Source of the DNA: UBA2882 sp045542735
GTDB lineage: Bacteria; Bacillota; Clostridia; Lachnospirales; Lachnospiraceae
DNA: 64,000 nt
Direction: 5' to 3'
NCBI GenBank assembly: GCA_045542735.1
Contig: JAZQLQ010000017.1
Coordinates: 30,432-94,431 of the forward strand
Shown here: piece by piece, positions 24,335 through 34,123 of the stretch
How the letters are laid out: each line of letters opens with the position of its first letter
Numbering within the stretch: position 1 is the first letter of the stretch
The notes under the pieces: generated by a model
Seen by the model: the letters and a program-made list of their open reading frames with translations, nothing else
The model's database searches: none
What the model was told of the DNA's origin: nothing
Made by a program: the position numbers and the translations under genes

Positions 24335-26479
24335 ATGACAACAAACGAATTAAAATCCTTATGTGATAAATTAACCATTGACGAAAAAATCGGAATGGTA
24401 CACGGCGCTGCTTTTTTTAAGACCAAAGCCGTAGAACGCCTGGATATCCCCCAATTTATTTATTCGGACGGTCCCATGGGTGTACGCCCCGACTACGAGG
24501 ACGACGAATGGTATTACAAAGGCTTTTCCGATGATTATACTTCTTATCTTTTGAGTAATACCGCTTTGGCATCTACCTTTAACCCGGAGCACGCTTATGT
24601 TGCCGGTCAGATCCTTGGAGCAGAAACCCGCGGCCGCGGCAAAGATATGATTCTCGGCCCCGGCGTTAACATCCAACGTTCCCCTCTTGGCGGGCGCAAT
24701 TTTGAGTATATGAGCGAAGATCCTTATGTATCTGCCCGTATGGCAGTCTCCTATATCAAGGGTGTGCAGGAAAATGATGTCTCCGCATGCGTCAAACACT
24801 TTGCCGCAAACAATCAGGAAACACGCAGAAACGATGTGGATACTTATATAAGCGAACGTGCTTTGTTTGAGATTTATTTACCGGCTTTCCGCGCAGCCGT
24901 AAAAGAAGCCGGCACTCTCGGCTTAATGGGTGCATATAACCAATTCCGTGGCACATACACATCCCATCACCCCTATCTGCTTGATGAAATCCTTCGCAAC
25001 GACTGGGGATTTGACGGTATTGTTGTATCCGACTGGGGAAGCATCCATGATACCGTAGAAGCCGGAAATGTAGGTATGGACGTGGATATGCGTACCACAG
25101 ATGATTTTGACGATTATTATTTTGGTGAACCATTGAAAAAGGCTATCGAAGAAGGCAAGGTCCCGATGGCGAAGCTCGATGAAAAAATCATGCACATCCT
25201 TAATGTCATGAACCGCCTCCACATGTTGGATGGTGAACGCCAGACAGGAACCTACAACGCTCCCGATACGCCCCATAAACTTTTAAAAGCTGCTGAAGAG
25301 TCCATCGTGCTTTTGAAAAACGAGGATAACCTCTTACCTTTAAATAAAAAAGCGCTCAAGAAGCTTGTTGTCATCGGTGATAATGCAAACCGCACTCATG
25401 CACTTGGTGGTGGAAGCGCCGAAATCAAAGCATTGCATGAGATTTCACCACTTCTTGGCCTGAAAATGGCATTGGGTGGCAACTGTAAAGTTGTCTATGA
25501 GCCCGGATATTATAGCTACGTAATCGGAAATGCTTGGGGACACGATGAAAACAGTCAGGGTGTTGGTGGCAATCCTATCGTACGCCTATCCGACGAAGAA
25601 GTTGCAAAACTCAACAAGCAATATCTGGCAAGTGCCAAAGAGGCCTGCAAGGATGCCGATGCGGTTATATTTATCGGCGGTTTGAATCATGACTATGATG
25701 TAGAAGGTGCTGACAAACCGGATATGAAACTTCCTTACAATCAGGATGGCATTATCAAAGAATTATTGGCAATCTGTCCCGATATGATTGTGACCATGCT
25801 TGCCGGAAGTCCCGTGGATATGCATGAGTGGGTAGATGATGTTAAGACCCTACTTTACTACTCCTACAACGGCATGGAAGGCGGACGCGCTTTTGCAAAT
25901 GTGGTATTTGGAGATGTTAATCCTTCCGGTAAATTGACTATGACATTACCCCGTGTATTGGATGATTCTCCTGCCCATAAGCTTGGCGAATTCCCCGGTG
26001 ATGATGCCGTTCACTACAACGAAGATATTTATGTAGGATACCGCTATTTTGATACTTATGGCGTAACACCTGCCTTTGCTTTTGGACATGGACTTTCCTA
26101 TTCCACCTTCGATTTTGGTACTGTGACTTTGTCCGGCTCCTTGGATAGTGAAAGCACTGTTACCGCGAAGGTAAGTGTCACCAACTCCGGGAACTATGAT
26201 GGTGCTGCAACCGCACTATTCTTTGTCCGTCCTGTGGACTCTGTGATTAAACGTCCCGTTAAAGAGTTGCGTGGTTTTGATAAAAAGTTTTTGAAAGCAG
26301 GTGAAGTTGCAGAATTTACTGCCACTTTTGATCCTTACGCTTTCTCCTATTATGACGAGACACGCAAATGCTACGTAGCACTGCCCGGCACTTATGAAAT
26401 CTGTGCCGCTTTCGCCTGTGATGATATCCGTAGTGTAGCAACTCTGACCTTGGATAAAGAATACACAATCGCACGTTAA
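24335..26479 (+). CDS. Glycoside hydrolase family 3 (beta-glucosidase type), cytoplasmic
   Basis: 714 residues from ATG 24335 (MTTNELKSLCDKLTIDEKIGMVHG) with AAAGGA upstream; the longer open frame would overlap the AraC promoter. No signal peptide. The N-terminal TIM barrel has KHFAANNQE and the nucleophile in FDGIVVSDWGS. The alpha/beta sandwich and a C-terminal fibronectin-III-like domain (VSVTNSGNYDGAATALFFVRP) follow. It likely cleaves imported beta-glucosides or related oligosaccharides. A TATAAT at 24266-24271 is the candidate -10. A strong terminator follows. Confidence 0.95.
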   Translation: MTTNELKSLCDKLTIDEKIGMVHGAAFFKTKAVERLDIPQFIYSDGPMGVRPDYEDDEWYYKGFSDDYTSYLLSNTALASTFNPEHAYVAGQILGAETRGRGKDMILGPGVNIQRSPLGGRNFEYMSEDPYVSARMAVSYIKGVQENDVSACVKHFAANNQETRRNDVDTYISERALFEIYLPAFRAAVKEAGTLGLMGAYNQFRGTYTSHHPYLLDEILRNDWGFDGIVVSDWGSIHDTVEAGNVGMDVDMRTTDDFDDYYFGEPLKKAIEEGKVPMAKLDEKIMHILNVMNRLHMLDGERQTGTYNAPDTPHKLLKAAEESIVLLKNEDNLLPLNKKALKKLVVIGDNANRTHALGGGSAEIKALHEISPLLGLKMALGGNCKVVYEPGYYSYVIGNAWGHDENSQGVGGNPIVRLSDEEVAKLNKQYLASAKEACKDADAVIFIGGLNHDYDVEGADKPDMKLPYNQDGIIKELLAICPDMIVTMLAGSPVDMHEWVDDVKTLLYYSYNGMEGGRAFANVVFGDVNPSGKLTMTLPRVLDDSPAHKLGEFPGDDAVHYNEDIYVGYRYFDTYGVTPAFAFGHGLSYSTFDFGTVTLSGSLDSESTVTAKVSVTNSGNYDGAATALFFVRPVDSVIKRPVKELRGFDKKFLKAGEVAEFTATFDPYAFSYYDETRKCYVALPGTYEICAAFACDDIRSVATLTLDKEYTIAR

Positions 26480-26497
26480 TTCCAATTATAATAAGTG

Positions 26498-26543
26498 AAA
26501 GCCGCCATGCCCGGATTCAATATCCATCTGCATGGCGGCTTTT
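26498..26543 (+). terminator. Strong terminator after the GH3 gene
   Basis: AAAGCCGCCATGC (26498-26510) pairs with GCATGGCGGCTTT (26530-26542), followed by TTATTTT. The 13-bp stem is perfect. It may also stop the facing chromate-transporter operon. Confidence 0.9.
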
Positions 26544-26549
26544 ATTTTG

Positions 26550-27107
26550 TCATAATCGGAATATAAGTCCCACCACTGCGGCACCAACAATCCAAACCAC
26601 AGGATGCATCTTTTTCATCTTGGGTATCTGCATCAATGCAAAAGCTACCACACAGATAATAATACTGCCCACTGCCGGCTGGATTCCTTTGTCAGTGACC
26701 GTTACAAGAGATGCCTTACAAAGTCCTACCACTGCCGCGAAGATCAATCCGGTCACCGCAGGACGTATACCCCAGAATGCTTTTTTCACATAGGGCTTAT
26801 CATTAAAGTTGTTGAGAAACTTAGCAATCAGGATAATGACTACTACACTGGGAAAGGTCAATCCAACAGAAGACACAACTCCACCAAAGACTCCCAAGGT
26901 CTGAAATCCTACATAGGTTGCCATATTCATACCTACCGGCCCCGGAGTCGATTCACTGATGGCGATCATATTGGTCAATTCTTCCATGGTGTACCAATCC
27001 GTTTTCTCTGATAAATCAATGAGGAAAGGAATAGTGGCGGGTCCACCACCCACCGCAAATAATCCGATTTTAAAAAATTCATAAAATACCTGAAGGAGTT
27101 TGATCAT
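26550..27107 (-). CDS. Chromate transporter family protein, half-size (second of pair)
   Basis: 185 residues. The N-terminal signature FYEFFKIGLFAVGGGPATIPFL and ISESTPGPVGMNMATYVGFQ define the CHR domain; six membrane segments are expected. Short CHR proteins work as pairs of opposite topology. The name reflects chromate/sulfate exchange in Proteobacteria; the physiological substrate here is unknown. It overlaps its partner by 4 bases (ATGA), so both are made together. Confidence 0.9.
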   Translation of the reverse strand: MIKLLQVFYEFFKIGLFAVGGGPATIPFLIDLSEKTDWYTMEELTNMIAISESTPGPVGMNMATYVGFQTLGVFGGVVSSVGLTFPSVVVIILIAKFLNNFNDKPYVKKAFWGIRPAVTGLIFAAVVGLCKASLVTVTDKGIQPAVGSIIICVVAFALMQIPKMKKMHPVVWIVGAAVVGLIFRL

Positions 27108-27646
27108 GCTTTTTCTCCTCCCATCTTTGCTACCAGATTACCTACTACTGCTGCCAATACGACAATACCGATGGTCGGCACTCCCGTAAACAATGCCAAT
27201 CCAAATGCAACTATACAAATCACATAACAAATCGGATGCACCAGACTTTTCTTAGCCATGGTAAGCACGGTATTGAGCATCAGGGCACAAACAACACCGC
27301 GGATTCCCATCAATGCATGTTGTAACCACACATTATCCATAAACTCTTTTAAAAACGCAGCTACAATGGTAATGATAATCACCGAGGGAGATATCATCCC
27401 CAAGGTTGCCCAGATACCACCGGATACTCCGGCCTTTTTGTATCCCACATAGGTGGCTGTATTTACCGCAATGATACCCGGTGTACATTGACCGATGGCA
27501 TAGCAATCCATCAACTCTTCCTCTGTGGTCCACTGCTTCTTTTCTACAATCTCATACTTTAAAAGCGGTAACATCGTCAATCCGCCTCCAAAGGTCATAA
27601 TCCCAATACGAAAGAAAGTACTATATAGTTCCAATAAAAATTTCAT
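27104..27646 (-). CDS. Chromate transporter family protein, half-size (first of pair)
   Basis: 180 residues. FFRIGIMTFGGGLTMLPLLKYEIVEKKQWTTEEELMDCYAIGQCTPGIIAVNTATYVGYK is split over the N-terminal CHR signature; six membrane segments are expected. It is homologous to the next gene, so the pair looks like a split form of the long two-domain ChrA. It lies only 4 bases after the acyltransferase gene, which may share its transcript. Confidence 0.9.
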   Translation of the reverse strand: MKFLLELYSTFFRIGIMTFGGGLTMLPLLKYEIVEKKQWTTEEELMDCYAIGQCTPGIIAVNTATYVGYKKAGVSGGIWATLGMISPSVIIITIVAAFLKEFMDNVWLQHALMGIRGVVCALMLNTVLTMAKKSLVHPICYVICIVAFGLALFTGVPTIGIVVLAAVVGNLVAKMGGEKA

Positions 27647-27650
27647 TGTT

Positions 27651-28844
27651 TTATTCCTTTATTTCTGTTATATCTTCCGTTAATTTATCTACTGCTTTAC
27701 CAATCCATTTTGTTGACGGTCTCTCAACCAAACGCCAGAATACCCAACCAAGCAAAACAATTGCCAGCAACGAAAGAACCAAAGCCAGACCTGCCGAAAT
27801 ATTATAGTCCTTTGTCAGATTGGTAAACCGTACAAACATCCATGCTGTCAAAGAAAACAAAATCGGTATATGAATGACATAAACAGCATAAGAAATCTTC
27901 CCTAAAAACAGTGCCGGTCTTGTGGACATCAACCATTTCACAGGTCTGCACAAATAAATGCCCATTACCAAAAACATAGCTCCCAACATGTGATAAAAAT
28001 AGCAAGGATTCAACCGGGAAGGCAGGCAATTTAACAGTTGATATGCATTGGTGGGCTCATGTGTATGAGGATAGGCACCAAATATAACTGCTATAACCAC
28101 GAATACAACACCTAAAATCCAGGCAATGCGCTCACGTTGACAGATTTTTTCTCCATAGTGCAATGCTACATAGGCAAGCAATACACCCAATACAAAATCG
28201 GTCAGACGACTGTTAACCGATAAGTATGCCAGTGCAATACCAATATAGACATACAGAATACGTTTGTTGGCATGCTTACCCATTGCCGCCAAAAGATACG
28301 CCATAAAGGAACCGGCGAACAACTCTGCCATCATCCAAAAGGCATTGGAATACATGGTTTCCATACCCACAATCCAGGTATCAATCATACTTGAGAAAAA
28401 CAAATCCCATAAGGTTGTTTCATACTGGTAAAACTGTCCCAACCAAGAGGAACCTGTAATATTTGCCGCCTGTACATTGTAAAACAATCCCAAATGCAAC
28501 ATCACGTAAACAATGGCAGATAATGCAAACACCGGAATCATGAGGCGGGGATATCGTTTCATGACAGACTTCGAAAACTGTTTTCCATCCTTCATTGCAA
28601 ACACCTGGGATGCTATTACAAAACCACTGACCATACAAAATACAGATACCCAAAAATCACCTACTACAAAAAAAGACAAAGGGGATTGTGAAAAATCCGC
28701 TTCTATACTTCCGGGCAAATGACGCATGGCTGTGGCACCTTCATATGCCGCAGGATAATATCCGATAATAAAATGATGCAATACAATGCAGATACTTGCG
28801 ATGCCTCGCAAACCATCAATCCATTTAATTCTTTTCTGTTCCAT
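27651..28844 (-). CDS. Membrane acyltransferase, acyltransferase-3 family
   Basis: 397 residues with about ten membrane helices. The start KRIKWIDGLRGIASICIVLHHFIIGY carries the DGLRGIA...HH pattern of OafA-type O-acyltransferases, and SFFVVGDFWVSVFCMVSGFVIA follows. The C-terminal WRLVERPSTKW is also family-typical. It probably O-acylates a surface polysaccharide or lipid. It is distinct from the shorter 11888-12841 acyltransferase and is not a duplicate. Confidence 0.92.
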   Translation of the reverse strand: MEQKRIKWIDGLRGIASICIVLHHFIIGYYPAAYEGATAMRHLPGSIEADFSQSPLSFFVVGDFWVSVFCMVSGFVIASQVFAMKDGKQFSKSVMKRYPRLMIPVFALSAIVYVMLHLGLFYNVQAANITGSSWLGQFYQYETTLWDLFFSSMIDTWIVGMETMYSNAFWMMAELFAGSFMAYLLAAMGKHANKRILYVYIGIALAYLSVNSRLTDFVLGVLLAYVALHYGEKICQRERIAWILGVVFVVIAVIFGAYPHTHEPTNAYQLLNCLPSRLNPCYFYHMLGAMFLVMGIYLCRPVKWLMSTRPALFLGKISYAVYVIHIPILFSLTAWMFVRFTNLTKDYNISAGLALVLSLLAIVLLGWVFWRLVERPSTKWIGKAVDKLTEDITEIKE

Positions 28845-28879
28845 TTTAACACCTCTTTTGCCTGTCTATACTACCACGT

Positions 28880-29563
28880 CTATAGTCTGACTTCCACCTC
28901 TTTTTTTATTTTCATGGAATCAGGTTCAACATCGCAGGTATACGCTTTTACCGATACTCCTGCTGCCTGTGCCCGTTTTAAGACTTCAGCAAACGCCGCA
29001 TGGGTCTTTACATTAGGCTCAAACCATCGGACATCTCCCATCTGAATCACAAACAGAATCGCTGCACCATATCCTTCCGAATGACAGGCTATCAATTCCT
29101 CCACATGCTTAATCCCCCGCTCCGTTGGTGCATCGGGAAACCGCACGATACCATCTTCTTCCAGGGTCACACCCTTTACCTCAACAAAAAACTCTTTTCC
29201 GTTTGTTAGTTTTCCCCAGATATCAAAACGGGAATTCCCATGGGTTACTTCTCTTCGTAGTTCTGCAATTCCCAAGGCTTCTTTCTGATAATTGATCCAT
29301 TCGTAGGCTACCGCATTAGGAAGTTGTGAATCCATATTAATGAGCCGTTCACCCTTTTGTACCGCAATCACATCATATGCTGTCTTTCTGTTAGGATTAT
29401 CTGATTTTTCCAACCATACTTTTACCCCCGGCACAAGTAATTCCTTACATCGGCCTGTATTTTTCACATGACACACTTCTTCCTTGCCGCCAATTTGTAC
29501 ATGTGCAATAAAACGATTGGGGCGCTTTATAAAAACGCCCTCAACAATATGCTTATATTTCAT
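28880..29563 (-). CDS. sfsA: DNA/RNA nuclease SfsA
   Basis: 227 residues. An OB-fold N-terminus (VEGVFIKRPNRFIAHVQIGG, CHVKNTGRCKELLVPG) is followed by the nuclease core RFDIWGKLTNGKEFFVEVKGVTLEEDG (PD-(D/E)XK residues D and ExK), FPDAPTERGIKHVEEL and IQMGDVRWFEPN. Described in E. coli as a sugar-fermentation stimulator and DNA-binding nuclease. It overlaps sbcC by 4 bases, so it belongs to the sbcD-sbcC-sfsA operon. Confidence 0.95.
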   Translation of the reverse strand: MKYKHIVEGVFIKRPNRFIAHVQIGGKEEVCHVKNTGRCKELLVPGVKVWLEKSDNPNRKTAYDVIAVQKGERLINMDSQLPNAVAYEWINYQKEALGIAELRREVTHGNSRFDIWGKLTNGKEFFVEVKGVTLEEDGIVRFPDAPTERGIKHVEELIACHSEGYGAAILFVIQMGDVRWFEPNVKTHAAFAEVLKRAQAAGVSVKAYTCDVEPDSMKIKKEVEVRL

Positions 29564-32319
29564 ACCACTACTTCCGTTCTGCTTCCTTTTGTTTTATCCC
29601 TACGGACCACAATCTGACGCTCCATACGGTTCTTCAATTCCGGTACATGGGATATGATACCGACAATTCGGTTAGCTGTAGACAACTCTTGAAGCGCACG
29701 TACGGCACGGTCCAGTGCAGATTCATCCAGACTACCAAAACCCTCGTCCACAAACAACGCATCCAATTCAATACCACCGGCATTGGCACTGACCTCTTCA
29801 CTCATACCTAATGCCAATGAAAGCGCTGCCAAAAAGGATTCCCCACCGGATAATGACTTCACACTCCTGTTGCCACCGGATTTACTCATATAATAATGAT
29901 CCAGTACATTTAATTCCAAACCGCTCTGGCTCTTTTGATTACCGGCCTCTTTAGCTCGCAACAACTCATATCTTCCATCGGTCATTTTCATTAAGTGCAC
30001 ATTTGCTCTGGCAATGATGCGGTCAAAATACGCCATCTGTACATAGGTTTCCAGCATAATCTTATCTTTCCCGGAAATATTACCACCGGCAGTATTATGA
30101 AGTGCTTTTACCATCTGCCACTGCTTTCCTACTTCTTCCAGTTCATCCAATTGACGCAGGACATGGTTTTGTATCTGTTCATTTCCCTTTACCATATGTC
30201 CCGCTTCTTTTGTACGTATATCTAATTGCTTCTTTTGCAGTTTTAGGTCTGCTTCCTGTTGCAATAATGCTTCACCATCGGTATCTTTCAGTTCTTTTCT
30301 CTGCTTCTTTATGGCTATCTCCAACGTTTGTATGGAAGCCTCGCATTCCTTCTGCTTTATTTCTGTATCTGCCAAGCTTTTTTGTACTTTTTTATAAGCT
30401 TCCTCCAGAATATTCCGTTCTGCTTCCAGACCACGAATATAAATTTCCGCTTCCATACGTCCTGCAAATCCCAGTTGTTCCTGTTGTCTCTTAATCTGCT
30501 GTTCCAAGTTTGTACAACTTTCTTTTAATTTCACAAGCTGTTCTTTTTCTACCTGACAAATTGCCTGTTCCTTTTCCATTTTTTCTTCCTGTAAAGGAAT
30601 ACTCTCATCCAGCCGTTTCGCTTCTGCCACGTCACGCTCTACTTTGCCAAGCAGTATCTGCACTTCCCTTAATTCTTCAGTAATCTGCTCCTCTGTGGTA
30701 TCCGTGGTATGCCTTTGCTTCCACTCTTCCTGCTTCTGCAGTAACACTTCTTTTTTTGCTGCAACTTCCTTCACGGACTCACTAAGGGCAATACTTTCCT
30801 TCCGTTTGCTCTCTGCTTTTTCCTTTGCCACTTCCACCTCTGTCTGCTCCGGAATCGCAGTTTCACCCACTGCCGGCTGGGGATGCTTGGTTGATCCACA
30901 CACCGGACATGGTTTACCGTCCTTAAGCCGGCTTGCCAATACGCCTGCCTGTCCATCCAGAAAGGCACGTTCCAGCTTTAATGCACACTCCATCAATGCA
31001 TCCGCTTCTTTTGCGCTTTCACAATATTGTTCTTTTAATACATTCTCTTTTTTTACCAGTGACTCAATCCGTTTTTGTTCTTCGTCATATATCTGAAAAT
31101 CTTTTAATAACTGTTCTTTCTTTTCCTTCTCCTGACGTATACGTACATACTCAGCCTCCGGATTTTGCAACTTCACTCTCTTCTCCCGATCCGTAACCAA
31201 AATCTGTCTTAGAGAAAGCAGATTTTCTTCATGGGTTCGTTGTTCCGTCTGTACAGAGTGAAGTTTCCTCTTAGTTTGATCCAATTCCTCTAACCACGCA
31301 TCCAATTGGGCAAACTCTTCCAGTTTATTTTGCTTTAACAAAATCTCTTCTGAAAGCTCTTTTTGTCTTGGCTGTTTTTCTTCCTCTATCCGAAGTTTTT
31401 CCTGCCAATCCTTCACCTGTTCCTGAAGTTCTGTCAGCTTATTTTTCTTTGTAGAGAGCAAGTCTTCATTTCCACGCAGTTCTTTGTATATCACCAATTG
31501 ACGGTTCAACTGCTCCAACTGTTTATCAACACCTTTTAATTGCTTCTCATAAGCAGTTGCCCCGGCAACCAAATCTCCGCATATTTGCGCAAGCAAACTA
31601 CGTACCTGCTCCGGGGAAGAAACATGTTTGCTGTTCTTGATATTCTCCATCTCATCATAATATACAGATTCTTTGGGACATTTAAAATCCGCCAAATACT
31701 GTTCAATACTTTTGGATATCTCCTCATAACGGTCATGCAATTTACTGCTTCTTCCTCTTAAGAGATCTTGCAATTCCTGATATTTACGTGTCCCAAACAG
31801 TTCCCTGAAAATCTCACTACGCTTCTTGGTGTCTGATAACAGCAACTTCAAAAACTCGCCCTGGGCAATCATGGCTATTTGGGAAAACTGTTCTTTATTG
31901 ACACCCAAAAGCTCCACTACCCGGTCATTGACAATCTTAACTCCGGTAATCAAATTCCCATCCGGTAACAAAAGCTGTGCGTCCGCCCGTTCTGCCGTCT
32001 CGCCTTCTCCACGGTCTTTGGGTCGCATGTACTCCGGATTTCTACGGATTTCATATTTTTTTCCTTTATATGCAAAAACAAGGTTTACATAAGTTTTTAT
32101 CTTTCCCTCTGCAAATTTGCTACGCAGCATGGATGTTTCCCTATGACCACTGCTTTCTCCAAAAAGTGCAAAGGAAATAGCATCAAAAACAGTGGTCTTT
32201 CCTGCACCGGTATCACCGGTAATCAGATAAAGCCCACAGTTTCCTAATTTTTCAAAATCAATAATTTCTACACCTGCATAGGGTCCAAATGCAGACATCT
32301 CCAGTTTTAAAGGTTTCAT
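29560..32319 (-). CDS. sbcC: Exonuclease subunit SbcC (SMC-like ATPase)
   Basis: 919 residues. The N-terminal Walker A LITGDTGAGKTTVFDAI and the C-terminal signature VKSLSGGESFLAALSLALGMSEE with Walker B ELDALFVDEGFGSLD enclose two long coiled coils that meet at a zinc hook (DGKPCPVCGSTKHPQP). With SbcD it forms the Mre11-Rad50-type complex that cuts hairpins and protein-blocked ends. The 4-base overlaps with both neighbours indicate tight coupling. It is relevant to the long fold-back DNA at 39 kb, which such a complex would be able to attack. Confidence 0.97.
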   Translation of the reverse strand: MKPLKLEMSAFGPYAGVEIIDFEKLGNCGLYLITGDTGAGKTTVFDAISFALFGESSGHRETSMLRSKFAEGKIKTYVNLVFAYKGKKYEIRRNPEYMRPKDRGEGETAERADAQLLLPDGNLITGVKIVNDRVVELLGVNKEQFSQIAMIAQGEFLKLLLSDTKKRSEIFRELFGTRKYQELQDLLRGRSSKLHDRYEEISKSIEQYLADFKCPKESVYYDEMENIKNSKHVSSPEQVRSLLAQICGDLVAGATAYEKQLKGVDKQLEQLNRQLVIYKELRGNEDLLSTKKNKLTELQEQVKDWQEKLRIEEEKQPRQKELSEEILLKQNKLEEFAQLDAWLEELDQTKRKLHSVQTEQRTHEENLLSLRQILVTDREKRVKLQNPEAEYVRIRQEKEKKEQLLKDFQIYDEEQKRIESLVKKENVLKEQYCESAKEADALMECALKLERAFLDGQAGVLASRLKDGKPCPVCGSTKHPQPAVGETAIPEQTEVEVAKEKAESKRKESIALSESVKEVAAKKEVLLQKQEEWKQRHTTDTTEEQITEELREVQILLGKVERDVAEAKRLDESIPLQEEKMEKEQAICQVEKEQLVKLKESCTNLEQQIKRQQEQLGFAGRMEAEIYIRGLEAERNILEEAYKKVQKSLADTEIKQKECEASIQTLEIAIKKQRKELKDTDGEALLQQEADLKLQKKQLDIRTKEAGHMVKGNEQIQNHVLRQLDELEEVGKQWQMVKALHNTAGGNISGKDKIMLETYVQMAYFDRIIARANVHLMKMTDGRYELLRAKEAGNQKSQSGLELNVLDHYYMSKSGGNRSVKSLSGGESFLAALSLALGMSEEVSANAGGIELDALFVDEGFGSLDESALDRAVRALQELSTANRIVGIISHVPELKNRMERQIVVRRDKTKGSRTEVVV

Positions 32320-33452
32320 GTATCATTCTCCCAAACCTTTTCGATCAATTCCTGTAAATACGCACTCTGTTCTTCTGTCAAACTCAGACCATTCTGCTTT
32401 TCATAAAAATCAGCAAACAACTCCAATGGTTTTTGCTCTGTTGCCACTTGTGCAGAAACATCAATACCCACAGCCTTGGTCCTATGATTGTCATACTCCA
32501 ATTTCATGATATTGGGATATATCGTCAGCAATTTCCCCATGACATTTGGTTCATCCACGTCATCGGTCAAAGTAATACACAGATAGTCATCGGTTTTGGT
32601 TTCCTTATAATTGGCAGGATTGGTCAATTCCAGATAAGTCCCCTTAAGTTTTCTCATATCATGAAGCGGAATCAATGGTCGCGTATGAATCTCCACGACA
32701 CCTTTTTCTTTCATGGTCACAAAGGTCACACTTTTTTCCTGCTCTGCTTCTGAAAAAGAATATTTCAAGGGTGTGCCACAATAACGGATAGTTTCTCTTT
32801 TTACACTTTGGGGTTTATGTATATGCCCCAACGCCACATAGTCAACACCATCAAACAAATCCGCTGATACATCATCCAATCCGCCCACAGAAACTTCCTC
32901 CGAATCACTACGGGCCGCACCCGTCAAAAACTGATGCACCAAAAATACATTCCGCTGAGACGTATCAATATCCAAGCTCTCAATAACAACCTCCATAGCA
33001 GCCTGATAGTCCGGGATTTCCCGCTCCGGCATATAGTGTTTTACTACCGCCGGTTTTAAAAACGGAATCAAATAAAAATGGATTTTTCCATAGGCATCTT
33101 CTTTGGTAACCTTTTGAATATTCCCCCGGTAAATCTCAGATATATAGATTTCACTTTCCTCAAGCATCTTTCTGCCAAAAGACAACCGTTCCGCCGAATC
33201 ATGATTGCCGCTAATAAAAAAAACGGGGATTTTCCTCCCTGAAAGCTGTGTCAGAAACCAGTCAAAAAGCACCACAGCATCACCACCGGGGACATTTTTA
33301 TCATAAATATCTCCGGCAATCAAAACTGCCTCCGGCTTTTCCTCATCTGTCATACTTACAATCTGCCGGAGGATATGTCTCTGATCCTCCAGCATTGAGT
33401 ACTCATTTACCCGTTTTCCCATATGAAGATCTGATAAATGCATGAACTTCAT
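32316..33452 (-). CDS. sbcD: Exonuclease subunit SbcD (Mre11-type nuclease)
   Basis: 378 residues. Calcineurin-like phosphoesterase motifs in order: HLSDLHMGKR, AGDIYDK, FISGNHDS, then VHQF and ALGHIHKPQ. It is the manganese-dependent nuclease subunit partnered with SbcC. AAGGAG precedes the ATG. First gene of the sbcD-sbcC-sfsA unit; a gap of 43 bases separates it from the preceding rubredoxin-type gene on the same strand. Confidence 0.97.
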   Translation of the reverse strand: MKFMHLSDLHMGKRVNEYSMLEDQRHILRQIVSMTDEEKPEAVLIAGDIYDKNVPGGDAVVLFDWFLTQLSGRKIPVFFISGNHDSAERLSFGRKMLEESEIYISEIYRGNIQKVTKEDAYGKIHFYLIPFLKPAVVKHYMPEREIPDYQAAMEVVIESLDIDTSQRNVFLVHQFLTGAARSDSEEVSVGGLDDVSADLFDGVDYVALGHIHKPQSVKRETIRYCGTPLKYSFSEAEQEKSVTFVTMKEKGVVEIHTRPLIPLHDMRKLKGTYLELTNPANYKETKTDDYLCITLTDDVDEPNVMGKLLTIYPNIMKLEYDNHRTKAVGIDVSAQVATEQKPLELFADFYEKQNGLSLTEEQSAYLQELIEKVWENDT

Positions 33453-33495
33453 AATATTTCTCCTTCATAAGCAATCTACATTGCTATGCTTATTT

Positions 33496-34098
33496 TCAAT
33501 TCTTTACAAACGCATCGGCACCATGTTTACACAGCGGACAGATAAAATCTGCCGGCAACTCATCACCCTCATATACATATCCGCAAACCGTACAGGTGTA
33601 ACCGCTCGCTTCTTTCTTGGCCGGCTGTGGTTTAATATTCTGCTGATAATATGCATAGGTCACGCTGGGCTCTTTGGAGAGCACTTCCGCATCCGTTACA
33701 TCTGCGATAAACATGATGTGTGTACCCAAATCAATTTTTTGCACCACCTTACCGCTAATATAGGCATTGGTACAATTGGTCAGATAATAAATGCCATTCT
33801 CTGCCGTTCCTTTGAACCCCCAACCCTCAAACTTGTTTTTATCTCTCCCACTCTGAAATCCAAAATGCTGAAAAATTGCAAAAGGAGTCGATTCTGTCAA
33901 AATAGATACATTAAATTCGCCCGTTCTGTCTATCATCTCACAAGTAAGATTACCTTTATTAACGGTCACACTGATACGATTGGGATCACTTGTCACCTGA
34001 ATTGCCGTATTGATAATACAACCATTTTGAAAATCACCTTCTTTTGCACTTAACACAAAAAGTCCATAACTTAATTGATACATCGCACTCTTGTTCAT
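33496..34098 (-). CDS. Flavin reductase-rubredoxin fusion (high-molecular-weight rubredoxin type)
   Basis: 200 residues. Residues 1-150 are a flavin-reductase-like domain (YGLFVLSAKEGDFQNGCIINTAIQVT, PNRISVTVNKGN). The last 45 are a rubredoxin with both iron-binding pairs (CTVCGYVYEG and CPLCKHG). In acetogens such fusions carry electrons from NAD(P)H to flavodiiron proteins that remove oxygen or nitric oxide. AAAGGAGG precedes the ATG. It lies just after nrdG, so protecting oxygen-sensitive enzymes would fit, as an inference. Confidence 0.9.
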   Translation of the reverse strand: MNKSAMYQLSYGLFVLSAKEGDFQNGCIINTAIQVTSDPNRISVTVNKGNLTCEMIDRTGEFNVSILTESTPFAIFQHFGFQSGRDKNKFEGWGFKGTAENGIYYLTNCTNAYISGKVVQKIDLGTHIMFIADVTDAEVLSKEPSVTYAYYQQNIKPQPAKKEASGYTCTVCGYVYEGDELPADFICPLCKHGADAFVKN

Positions 34099-34123
34099 GA
34101 TATTCCTCCTTTTGCTGTTTTGA

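Noticed and set aside
26550..27646. Chromate-transporter pair as evidence for chromate resistance
   Set aside because: The family is widespread in gut anaerobes with unknown substrate; no chromate-response gene is nearby.
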